Shown here piece after piece: positions 1-7,341 of a stretch of DNA of 11,882 bases (position 1 is the first letter of the stretch; each line of letters opens with the position of its first letter). This stretch comes from Pavlovales sp. CCMP2436 (lineage: Eukaryota; Haptophyta; Pavlovophyceae; Pavlovales), in NCBI GenBank assembly GCA_026770615.1, contig MU631958.1, positions 46,576 through 58,457 of the forward strand. The letters are read 5' to 3'. The translations under genes and the position numbers were made by a program. The notes under the pieces are model-generated. The model saw nothing but the letters and a program-made list of their open reading frames with translations, was not told where the DNA came from and searched no databases.

Positions 1-32
<32 letters not shown>
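1..32. repeat. poly-G homopolymer at the window edge
   Basis: Thirty-two consecutive G bases open the window. A run this long is unusual in nuclear DNA and may mark a contig end, a collapsed simple repeat or a base-calling artefact. It should not be read as biology without raw reads. Confidence 0.9.
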
Positions 33-34
<2 letters not shown>

Positions 35-61
35 ACAGCCAGATAGGTTATTCTCCGGGGG

Positions 62-109
62 GAGATAGAGATAGAGATAGAGATAGAGATAGAGATAGAG
101 ATAGAGATA
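62..109. repeat. (AGATAG)n hexanucleotide microsatellite
   Basis: About 7.5 perfect copies of AGATAG run from 63 to 109. The array lies just beyond the 3' end of the minus-strand retroelement. It could be that element's simple-repeat tail or a pre-existing target microsatellite. A related GATA-type repeat lies at the other end of the element (7142-7158). Confidence 0.9.
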
Positions 110-318
110 CATATACCCACACTGGCCATATAAGGGAGCCCACCGATGCGGGGGGCTGAGAGCCCACTGTACCTCAGTGTGATTGTGGGTGGGCGTGTGG
201 GTGGGTGGGTGGGTGCGGGTTTGTATGCGTGCGTGGGAATGACAAAGGGCGGGGTTCTGTAGTCTCGGCTACGACCTCTGCTCAACGCCTTCTCGGATGC
301 GTTTTTAGGATGAAGCCC
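110..318 (-). other. gene-free 3' flank of the retroelement, with GTGG repeats
   Basis: No convincing coding sequence is present here. The stretch holds a GTGG/GGGT-rich simple repeat (185-220) and a few short inverted repeats around 150-172, such as CACTG...CAGTG. Read on the minus strand it would be the 3' untranslated part of the retroelement, between the second stop after the RT and the hexanucleotide array. That role is inferred from position only. Confidence 0.45.
185..220. repeat. GTGG/GGGT simple repeat
   Basis: The strand is dominated by GTGG units, including GGGT x4 in a row around 199-214, with minor interruptions. It is a low-complexity tract that could form G-rich secondary structure. 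No function is claimed. Confidence 0.75.
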
Positions 319-1626
319 TCAGACCCAGACCGCGGAACTCCGCCCCACCGTGCGCTCGACCTGCGGCAGCTCGAGCATCCCGTGCTGCGTGACGCCGCTG
401 GCCGGGTTGATCGCATCGGCCCACACGTCGAGAAAGGCTGGCACCGCCTGCACCATGGCGCCACAGAAGACGGCCGGCGCGATGTCGACCATTCGCCGAA
501 GTCCGGCGCCACGGTAGCGGCGGAGAAGCGCGAGGCGGGCGGTCGCGAACTGATTGTCGTCGAGCGAGACTCATAGCGCGTGCGTCGCCTGCGCGAGGAT
601 GATCGCGTCGAAGCGGGTGCATGCCTCGCGCGAGTGGTCCGGGTAGCAGTGCCGCGCAAAGTACTCGAATTTGCGCGCCGTGGAGAAGAGGGTCAAGAGC
701 CAGAGCTGTTGCTTGTGTGACGAGCTGAGCGAAGTGATTAGCTTGGTTGAGATGCATGCGATCTCGTCATACTTGTCAGCTAGGGCAAGCTTGATGTACT
801 CCTCCGACCCGATGGGGATGCCGTAGCACATGACGCCGTAGTACGGAGTCACGCCGTCGAGTAGGTGGCTGCGCGTCACCAGGCCGCGGTGGGTGTCGAG
901 GGAATCGATGTGGGCCTCATCGATCCAGCGCTCGCACTTGGCCGGTTGCACGACGAGGCCGAGCCGCGCGAAGAGCGCGTCATGGAAGCGCTGCATCGCC
1001 GGGAAGACGATATGGGGCGGGCCGACCGCCCGTACATCGTCGTGGCCGGCCCGATCGCCCCCACCGTATGGCCGCAGCTCTGCGTTCAGCACCTGTAGCT
1101 CGGGGTGGATGGAGATCGCTAAGGCGACTCCGCCCTCCACCGACCCTTGGGCGACACCCGTCTCGCCGTCCCTGCCCATGGGCGTCAAGCCGCCGCCCTT
1201 GCCGCTGACGAAGATGGGGTACTTGGGAGCGAGCGTGGCGTAGAAGAGGCGTGCGAGTGGAGCTAGGCCGGGGGAGCTGACGAGGATGCGTGCTACCATC
1301 TCTGCGCGGTCTCCCTCATTGAAGGCGTTGTAGATGTCGGAGACTGCGATGCAAAAGTGTGGGTTTTCAAGCAGCTCACGCACCCCAAAGATGAGCTTGG
1401 TGCCGCCTGCCGAGACGAAGACTCCCAGCTGCTGCGGGAAGAGGTATTCCTCGATCTCACCGCGAAGACCCTTGTTGAGGAAAACCCCTTTGGTGAGCCG
1501 CCGTCTCAGCGCACACGAGATACCGATTGGCCGCGCAACCTCCGCGACGCCGACCTGGGCCGCGCACTTGCGGAATGGCACGCACCGTGCAGCGCAGAAC
1601 ACAAAGTAGAACCAGGGAGGCAGAAG
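319..1626 (-). pseudogene. reverse transcriptase core (palm/thumb), interrupted by TGA
   Basis: In the open frame ending at 571, the RT-like part begins near 1623. It contains RPIGISCALRR, then motif A SDIYNAFN (first Asp codon near 1338), motif B GVAQGSVEGG (about 1158-1130), and a motif C position reading AGHDDV (Asp-Asp near 1041-1036) instead of the usual [YF]xDD. It continues with GLVVQPAKCE, as expected after motif C. This is the catalytic region of a retroelement RT with the DxxNAFN signature common in non-LTR elements. A TGA at 571-573 stops the frame. The same frame continues as clearly protein-like sequence (RRYRGAGLRRMVDIAPAVF and on) until a second TGA at 319-321. The 5' end joins a duplicated copy in another frame (see 1351-1889). 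It would copy element RNA into DNA if intact. The odd motif C and the stop argue that this copy is dead. Confidence 0.8.
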
Positions 1627-1889
1627 CTGGGGTTCTAGAGTAGCTCGCGCACGCCAAAGATGAGCTTCGTCCCGCCTGCCGAGACGAGCACTTCCAGCTG
1701 CTGCGGGAAGAGGTTGTCCTCGATCTCGCCGCGAAGGCCCTTGTTGAGGAAGACTCCCTTGGTGAGACCCCGTCTCAGCGAGCACGAGATGCCGATTGGC
1801 CACGCAGACTCCGCGACGCCGGCTTGAACCGCACACTTGCGGAGTGGCACGCACCGTGCGGCGCAGAAGGCGAAGAAGAACCAGGGGGG
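1351..1889. repeat. 269-bp tandem duplication inside the RT gene
   Basis: Positions 1351-1619 and 1620-1889 align without gaps at an offset of 269. Over 240 hand-compared positions there are about 32 mismatches, or roughly 87% identity. Both copies encode the RT segment from PPWF to about GTKLIFGVRELL, differing at about 13 of 84 residues. Because 269 is not a multiple of three, the duplication forces a frame change. The upstream copy also ends in a TAG (1635-1637) where the other copy has GAA. Confidence 0.93.
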
Positions 1890-2738
1890 TAGATCGCCGT
1901 TGGCGAAGGATGATGCCAGCCAGGCGTGCGACCCGAGCACGTGGCGTGCAGCGTCGCCCACGAAAGGCTCCGTCGGGGCGAGTGGGATGAGGTACTCGTA
2001 TCGCCAGGGCGAGGCACCCCGTGCCTTGTCGGTCTTGAGTCCTCGGTATGCCTCCTCCATCTCCGTGACGCCGACAACGAGACGGTTGGTGGTGTCTAGG
2101 CCCGGGATGACCGCTGGCATGGGGGACCTCCTGGGCGGATACTTGGCGAGCATCTGCTGGAGCACGGCCGGGTCCGTGATGTCAGCGAGGCCGTGGCTCT
2201 GAAGCAGCTTTGCGGCGTCGGAGAACTTGCCCTTGGCGAGAAGGGCGACGGCCGCCTTGATGTCTCGCTCGGGGTTGGCTGGACGGGAGCGCCGGCTGCT
2301 GCGCTGCTGTGCCTCCGCCGCGCAGTCTCCAGACCAGTCAGCAACGAGGCTGCCAAAGTCTCCCCGCCCCCATCGGTCGAAGCGGGAGGCGAGCAGTCTG
2401 GCGCTTGCCAGACGTCCTTGGCGGCCCCCGCGGGCCACGGGCTGCTTTCGAAGTAGTAGAGAGGGTAGGATAAGCAGCATCTTCAGCGCTCGCAACTCCT
2501 CCACCTCGTTGTCCGGCCCGGAGTTGCGGATGGCTTCGATGACGAGGACCGTTGCGGCGGCCCAGGGCTCGTGGAAGTCTCGGGGTATGGCATCGAGTTG
2601 CCGAGACGTGTTCCCCGCGTGCCCGTCGACTTTGGCAACAGTGAGGTGGTCGAGGACGGAGAAGTCGCGGCCGGTCGAGTCTGCGCTTGGCCGTGTGGGT
2701 AGGGGCATGGTTAGGCGCTCGACGTCCTCGCTCGACGA
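1890..2738 (-). pseudogene. reverse transcriptase N-terminal part (pre-RT region and fingers)
   Basis: The frame from the ATG at 2708 runs to a TAG at 1635-1637; its last roughly 85 codons are the upstream copy of the duplicated RT block. Upstream of the duplication it encodes a helical region (LRALKMLLILPSLLLRK), a segment AVALLAKGKFSDAAKLLQSH, and LKTDKARGASPWRYEYL. The last of these resembles the 'KAxGxxG...E' fingers motif (region 0/1) of non-LTR RTs. LPPWFFFAFCAARCVPLRKC and WPIGISCSLRR follow, where the second RT copy keeps Arg in place of Trp. Protein-like sequence (SSSEDVERLT) precedes the ATG in the same frame, so 2708 is probably not a true start. The segment looks like the interior of a larger polyprotein that shifts frame near 2735. 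Confidence 0.7.
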
Positions 2739-3240
2739 TGGCGCTTGCCGTTGACGACGGGGTGATGGTAGCAGTCTCCCATGTCCACCAGAGAGCGCGT
2801 TGCAATCGCCGCGCGCGCGCCCTCCTGCGTCCCCCCCGTCCTCCCCCCACCACGGCCACGCCTGTAACCACCGCCATACGCAGCGCGATGCAGTGGCGGC
2901 CGCTGCGGTGGCCGCTGCTGCGACGGTGGCGGCGGTGGCTGAGCTGGCGGTCTTGGCAGTGGCTGCAACAGTGGTACGGAGCCGGCGATGTGGTCCTACC
3001 GGGCTTCCCCGTCAAGAGTTGGGCGTAGGAGCGTAGCTGCAGCTTCGTCGGCAACGTTGGCGGCGTTGTCGAGGGCATCTCTGCGTGTGACTGGGAGCAT
3101 GTTCGCAAACACGCTGGCATCAGCTTGCGCCCGGACCCTGAAGGCATGCTTGGCAGCATGGGCCTCGAAGAGCGAGGGCCGGTTGGCCTGTGCTGAGGTC
3201 GAGCCACTTCCACCACTGAGCCCCATCCATCCGGTGGTGC
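2711..3240 (-). pseudogene. gag-like Pro/Arg/Gly-rich segment with in-frame TAG
   Basis: One minus-strand frame carries GLSGGSGSTSAQANRPSLFE and a helical stretch ending PTLDGEAR, then a TAG at 2996-2998. The same frame continues as a Pro-rich and RG-rich basic stretch (RPPAQPPPPPSQQ, GGGYRRGRGGGRTGG) ending near 2711. RGG-type basic tracts commonly bind nucleic acid, which would suit a retroelement nucleocapsid-like role; that is inference. No CCHC knuckle is visible. The frame differs by a shift from the ubiquitin-like domain 2 frame upstream (junction near 3225-3240) and from the RT frame downstream (near 2735). The long minus reading through 3220-2338 in the upstream frame is a shadow. 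Confidence 0.5.
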
Positions 3241-5502
3241 GGTAGTTGGAGAATTGTCCACATCATCTAGGACGAGAGCGATGACTCGGTTGCGGTCGTC
3301 GTCGAAGGCAAGTGTGTCAGCCTCGTCAATGACTTGCAGTGCACGCTGGTAGACGGCGAAGATCAAGGTGGTTGCGAGCTCATGAGCCACTGTGCAGCCT
3401 TGCACCATGTGCCAGAGCTTGTCGATGTGCAGCCCCTTGCCGCAACTAACATTGAATGCAGTCTTGAGCGTCTTGTCGCGGGCCTTCTGCGCATCCGCAC
3501 GGCTCTGTCGCGGGAGGATCTCGCTAGGCTCGATGGCCTTTGGCGCGACGGGCAGCGCAGCGAGGATCGCGCGTGCAAGCTCGCGACCCGGTCTAGAGCG
3601 CTCTACCCTGATCGGACCGCCTGCCGCGTGAAGCAGCGCGTATATCTCGTTGTAGGAGACTACGATGCTGGCTGCGAAGGAGGGGTCGTTTGACGCGCCG
3701 CGTCTCATGCGGCTCGTGAGGCGCAGCGTCGCATGATTCTCGACACCGCACTCGACGAGTGAGTGCTGGTCATCCAACCGCTTGCCTTCGCAGGTGAGGA
3801 GTTGGAGGTCGCGTGCGATGCCAGTCTTGAGCGTGATAGCGTCCTTGACCGTCTCGACCGTGAAGTATGGCTTCACCTCGACCACCAGCGTCTGGCTAGC
3901 GAAGATCACGACAAAAATGTACATGGGGCTTGACTCGGCATCGTGCGCCGCGCTCCGCGCCGACGTCCCGCTCAGCGTCGCGCTAGGCGACACGCCCGAC
4001 TGTGCACTCGGCGGCGGCGGCGCGCTCAGTGAAGCGCTCAGCAGCACGCCCGACGGCGCAGTAATAGTGGGCGTCAGTGGGGGCAGCGACGGTGTGAGCG
4101 AGTCCTGGGGCGACGGTGGGGGCGCCGACAGCGCGGTAGGCTTTGGCGACGGTAGGGGCGGCGGTGATGGAGAGGGCTGGGGAACAGGCTGGGCAGTATG
4201 TTGGGGATGGACGCACCTTTCTACAGGCGGCTCGACGCGCAGCGCGCCCGGCGATGGCGGCGGCAGCGCTAGCAGCGCACCCAGCGGCGGCTCGCTCGGC
4301 GGCGACACTCTTGGCGCGCCCAGCAGCGCGTTCCCCGACACGCCCTGCAGCGGCGATACTCTGGGCACGCTCGACAGCGGCGACACGCTCAGCGCTAGCT
4401 TCGGCGCCGCGTCCGGCGGTGGCGCAGCGCTCGGCGGCGCACTAAGCGTCTGTGCTGTGCTCGGTGGCGCGCTCAGCGACTCGCATGACGGCGCGCTGGG
4501 TAGCGGCAGCGCGCTCCGCGCTGGCAGGGTGCGAACCCTCAGCAGCAGCGGGCTAGGCGACACGTTCGGGCTTGGTTGTGGCGGGCTTGGCGGCGGTGGG
4601 CTCGGCGGCGGCGGACTTGGCGGTGTGTTCGGTAACCCGCCCGACAGCGCGCTTGCCGTGTGCTCGGCGTTTGGATCACCCATGGTGCTCGGCGCGCTGC
4701 CTGCCTGCTCGGCAGAGCGCAAGTACTCGGCCACCTCGGTGAACCCGCACCTCGTGGTTTTGGTAACCAACCACTCCCTATCCCCTGCCGAGAGTTGGCC
4801 GCCGTGCTCGATGCTGTATCGCAGTATCCGCACGTGGCCTCCCAACGCAGCGATGATGGACTTGCTGCTGTCAATCTCGCCTCCTTGCTCGTGCGCGTGG
4901 CGTAGTGCCTCGAAGTGCCCACCTTGAGCGGCCGAGAAGCAGGTGAACTCGCCTACGGGGCAGCCTCGAGAGAGGAGCCAGATCAGTGCTTCGAGGTTCC
5001 CCTCCTGAGTGGCATCATCGCATGCTGTGCCGTTCAAGTCTCCGCCCAGATCACACATCCACTCGTCAACAAGTACCTCGAGGGCGCCCACACAGCCATA
5101 TCTCTCCACGATATTAAGCAGCAGGGCTGGAGGGCGCTCCGATTCGTCATCGTCGAGTGGGCGGACCCAATCGGAGAGGCGGACAAAGTCTAGCATGTGC
5201 ATGCACGCAAAAGCCGCCAACGCACGTGTGCGCAGAAAGTCAGACCTCCTAGTCGTCTCCCCCGTCTCATGACCCGAGTGATCTCTGAAGGTCTTGCACG
5301 TGAGCATGGCGCAAATGCGGTCACCCCCGTCTAGGTGCGTGAGGAGAGCTCGTAGTGGATCACCGACGAGAGCGCGAAGCAGCAGCGGGAGCGTCGTCTC
5401 TGCTCCACTCGGCGCGCTCGGAGCACCACCGCCAGCAGCGCTCGGCGCGCCCCAGGTGCTAGGCTCACCCGTGACGCTCTGCGCGTCTGCACCTCCCCGG
5501 TA
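3225..5502 (-). pseudogene. F-box-like / ankyrin-like / Pro-rich / ubiquitin-like domain 2 protein segment
   Basis: This is the well-coded part of a long open minus-strand frame. In order it holds an F-box-like helix pair (LRALLTHLDGGDRICAMLTC, about 5361-5278); ankyrin-like repeats (DDATQEGNLEALIWLLSRG, FSAAQGGHFEALRHAHEQGG, IIAALGGHVRILRYSIEHGG, roughly 5100-4700); a Pro/Ser/Ala linker of about 240 residues (about 4640-3925); and a ubiquitin-like domain starting MYIFVVIFASQTLVVEVKP (3924-3694) whose end reads RMRRGA rather than RLRGG. A helical region of unknown function follows (to LVLDDVDN). F-box proteins usually recruit targets to SCF ubiquitin ligases and ankyrin repeats bind partners. 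Here they sit with ubiquitin-like domains and a retroelement RT, so the role is unknown. The upstream end joins ubiquitin-like domain 1 by a one-base frame change near 5495-5502. The downstream end shifts frame near 3230. Another view is an independent host gene truncated by element DNA. Confidence 0.7.
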
Positions 5503-5725
5503 GCCTCGCCATGCCGTACAGCGTCGAATCCTTCTTGATGTTGTAGTCGGATAGCTTACGTCCGTCCTCGAGCTGCTTGCGCTCGAACTTGAGGCGCAGC
5601 ACTTGAGGTGGGATGCCCACCTTGTCAAATAGCATGGACTTGACGGTCTCGGTCAGGTCGGACTGCTGCACGTCAAGTATAAGCGTGATCATCAGGCCCG
5701 TCATCATTTTGACGAAGATCTGGAA
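5499..5725 (-). pseudogene. ubiquitin-like domain 1
   Basis: Reading from QIFVKMMTG (about 5722) the frame gives a nearly complete ubiquitin fold. It includes [39 protein letters not shown] and [13 protein letters not shown]. The match to ubiquitin is strongest in its second half (KQLEDGR.LSDYNI.K.STL). The start ATG at 5707 lies inside the domain, after QIFVK, so the true start must be upstream or in another exon; TTTCCAG immediately precedes ATC and could be a splice acceptor. The frame misses a terminal GG and reads [12 protein letters not shown] before a TGA at 5465. A one-base difference in the local CC or GGGG run would give a terminal [RP]GG and enter the F-box/ankyrin frame. Confidence 0.8.
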
Positions 5726-6024
5726 ACGCGTCGCAGCACCGCGCTCTCGAGCTTCACCATCTCTGCGGTTGCTGCGGCTGCGGCGGTAAATGCGACCACA
5801 GCGGTGGCGTCTGCGGCGTCTGCGGCGCTGCTGGCAGCAGCAGCTTCGGTGGCGGCGACGGAGGCGGCTTTGGCAGCAGATTGCGCCTTAGCTACAATCT
5901 TGGCGTTTGTGCGGTCGATTGCAGCCTTGTTGAGTCGGATCGCGCCCTCGATCGCAAGTGACGAAGGCGTGGACCCACCACAATCCAGCCCTCCGAGTCG
6001 CCGGCGCACGTAGATTTGCGGCAT
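5704..6024 (-). pseudogene. Ala-rich helical segment upstream of ubiquitin-like domain 1
   Basis: The frame from 6024 carries MPQIYVRRRLGGLDCGG, then a long Ala-rich, probably helical stretch ([20 protein letters not shown] and on) ending [13 protein letters not shown], and stops at 5704. Protein-like sequence (GAQPGAPTCVQGTTASAEEY) precedes 6024 in the same frame, so the segment likely continues from the 21-bp repeat region by a frame change. Ubiquitin-like domain 1 begins in a third frame at its 3' end. I do not recognise the segment. The composition suggests a coiled or helical linker. Confidence 0.45.
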
Positions 6025-6896
6025 GTACTCCTCTGCGCTCGCAGTTGTGCCCTGTACACAAGTTGGAGCCCCAGGTTGCGCGCCAATCGCCCTTGGCCTT
6101 TGGCATGGGCGCCAACGCTCAGCGCGCTGCCCTTGGCGCTCGGCGCGCTGCCCCCAGCGCTCGGCGCGCTGACCGCGGCGCTCGGCGCGCTGGCCGTGGC
6201 ATTCGGCACGCCGGCCGCGGCGCCCGGCGCGTTGCCCATGGCGCTCGGCGTGCTTGCCGCGGCGCTCGGCGCGCCGACCGCGGCGCCCGGCTCGCTGTCC
6301 ACGGCGCTCAGCGCGCTGGCCGCGGCGCTCGGTGCGCCGGCTGCGGCGCTCGGCGCGCCGACCGTGGCGCTCGGCGCGCCGGCCGCGGCGCTCGGCACGC
6401 TGACCTCAGCGCTCGGCGTGCTGGCCGCGGCGCTCGGCGCGCCGGCCGCGGCGCCCGGCGCGCTGCCCACGGCGCTCTGCGCGCTGGCCGCGACGCCCGG
6501 CCCGCCGCCCGTGGCGCTCGGCGTGCTGGTCATGGCGCCCGGCATCAGCGGCACGCCCAGCAGTGCGGACTGCACTGGGCGACACACGCACTGTAGGCTT
6601 TGCCAGCGGTCGCAGCTCCGCTGCGTCGGCTCTGGCCGGGGCTTCTCCTTCGAGAATGGCTTGAAGGCGGGCTTAGACTTGTCCATCCAGAGCGACGGGG
6701 TCGGCGGCTCGTCCAACGTATCCTGTGTCTCGCCCAGCGCCAGCACGCTCGGCTGCAGCTCGCCCGTGCTTGGCTTCTGCCCCTCCAGTGGCTCATCGAG
6801 TCGGGCGCAGGCAGGCTGGAAGCCGTCCTTCAGCTGGGCCGTATCACACTTGGCGATCTCGTTGGCGCGCCGCGGCAGCTCTCTCGACGGCCGCAC
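5892..6896 (-). pseudogene. open frame encoding Ala/Pro/Ser heptad repeats (N-terminal part of the retroelement protein)
   Basis: The frame begins with a mixed-composition region (LPRRANEIAKCDTAQLKDGF, TPSLWMDKSKPAFKPFSKEK) that looks like ordinary protein. It passes into about twenty 7-residue repeats of the type GAPSAAA/SAPGAAA encoded by the 21-bp DNA repeat. The last roughly 70 codons (below about 6110) are probably out of frame with the continuing protein. The upstream sequence in the same frame, across a TAG at 6912-6914, is also protein-like (ETLLEGMKAAGQLAAQLSETG). I chose this strand because the flanking non-repeat sequence is protein-like here and because the strand agrees with ubiquitin-like domain 1 downstream. 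No function can be assigned. A disordered or self-associating linker is possible. Confidence 0.45.
6127..6546. repeat. twenty tandem copies of a 21-bp GC-rich repeat
   Basis: Units of the type CTGGCCGCGGCGCTCGGCGC plus G repeat twenty times with point changes and no length change. Each unit is a multiple of three, so several frames on both strands stay open. The minus strand encodes heptads of Ala/Pro/Ser/Gly. A partial unit precedes at about 6108-6126. Confidence 0.93.
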
Positions 6897-7134
6897 GTCC
6901 CCTCTCGGCGGCTACCCAGTCTCGCTCAGCTGGGCCGCCAGCTGCCCAGCCGCCTTCATCCCTTCGAGCAGCGTCTCGCCCAGCATGAAGATTGCCGCGA
7001 TGCGAATGCTGCATTGGCTGTCCGAGTCACATCCTGCTGTCAACATAAAGGGCCACGCACGGCGGCCCAACGGTGCCCCTGAGGTCCCCCCCAAATGCTG
7101 TCTCTCTCGCCAATCAGCGTCGGCCAACGGCTGA
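6897..7134 (-). pseudogene. 5'-most coding-like segment of the retroelement, with TAG at 6912
   Basis: The minus frame reads DSDSQCSIRIAAIFMLGETL and on to LLEGMKAAGQLAAQLSETG, then TAG (6912-6914), and continues in the same frame into the heptad-repeat ORF. The segment looks helical and protein-like. Upstream of about 7134 the frame runs into AT-rich DNA giving only Ile/Asn/Tyr/Ser low-complexity residues, so the coding-like signal ends there. No start codon can be chosen with confidence; a Met occurs near 7045. The product is not recognised. Confidence 0.35.
7114..7134. repeat. imperfect palindrome at the GC/AT boundary
   Basis: TCAGC at 7114-7118 is mirrored by GCTGA at 7130-7134, with a GT/AC pair inside and one bulged base. 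It lies exactly where composition changes and could be the structured 5' end of the retroelement RNA, but it is short. Confidence 0.4.
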
Positions 7135-7141
7135 CATCGTT

Positions 7142-7197
7142 GATATAGATATAGATACAAACATAAAGAAATAATAGAAATAATAATAATAATAATA
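7142..7197. repeat. GATATA and TAA microsatellites
   Basis: GATATAGATATAGATAC spans 7142-7158. Imperfect AATAATAG plus TAA units run from about 7170 to 7197. They begin immediately outside the GC-rich element. The GATA-type unit resembles the AGATAG array at 62-109. Confidence 0.8.
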
Positions 7198-7341
7198 TGA
7201 TTACTATTGATATGTATATGTATATAAATATTTAAAGACAAAAATCAATAAAGAGTGAGCATAAATTAAAAAGAAAATAAAGAGACTGACGATGATAAAG
7301 ATGACAAAGGTAATAACTATCAAAGTTATGGTTTCTGCCTG

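Larger units (their letters stand above)
110..7134 (-). mobile_element. degenerate composite non-LTR-type retroelement with ubiquitin-like, F-box/ankyrin and RT modules
   Basis: All coding-like segments between 319 and about 7130 lie on the minus strand and follow one another with little or no gap. At several junctions the protein-like reading simply jumps frame. The order is N-terminal segment, 21-bp repeat region, Ala-rich segment, ubiquitin-like domain 1, F-box/ankyrin, Pro/Ser linker, ubiquitin-like domain 2, helical region, basic Pro/Gly segment, RT. No long terminal repeats are seen. The GC content falls sharply at 7134/7135, and GATA-type simple repeats occur at both ends, which suggests the element limits. 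Treating this as one element is an inference from order, strand and continuity. The alternative is an RT element inserted next to an unrelated ubiquitin/ankyrin gene. Confidence 0.55.

Noticed and set aside
305..757. Minus-strand 150-codon open frame overlapping the RT end
   Set aside because: Arg/Ala/Gly-rich shadow. The RT frame and its continuation past TGA give the coherent protein.
1627..1854. First 77 codons of the open frame starting at 1854 as RT N-terminus
   Set aside because: They read the upstream copy of the tandem duplication out of frame. The true RT sequence there lies in the other frame.
2338..3222. Continuation of the ubiquitin-like 2 frame to 2338
   Set aside because: Below about 3225 the reading becomes Arg/His/Ser/Pro-rich and overlaps better coding in two other minus frames (GLSGGSGS... 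and the pre-RT region), so it is a shadow.
3782..4927. Long plus-strand open frame, Gly/Ser/Ala-rich
   Set aside because: It is the antisense of the Pro/Ser-rich linker. Its residues simply mirror Pro and Ser codons, while the minus strand carries recognisable ubiquitin-like and ankyrin-like domains on either side.
5704..5726. Intron acceptor TTTCCAG before ubiquitin-like domain 1
   Set aside because: The sequence fits an acceptor, but no matching donor with a good upstream exon could be picked out, and protein-like reading continues immediately upstream in another frame. A frame change is at least as likely, so no intron is annotated.
6016..7134. Plus-strand 372-codon open frame with LGALxxA heptads
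   Set aside because: Openness comes from the 21-bp GC-rich repeat, which lacks stops in several frames. The non-repeat flanks read better on the minus strand, in line with the downstream domains. Not fully excluded.
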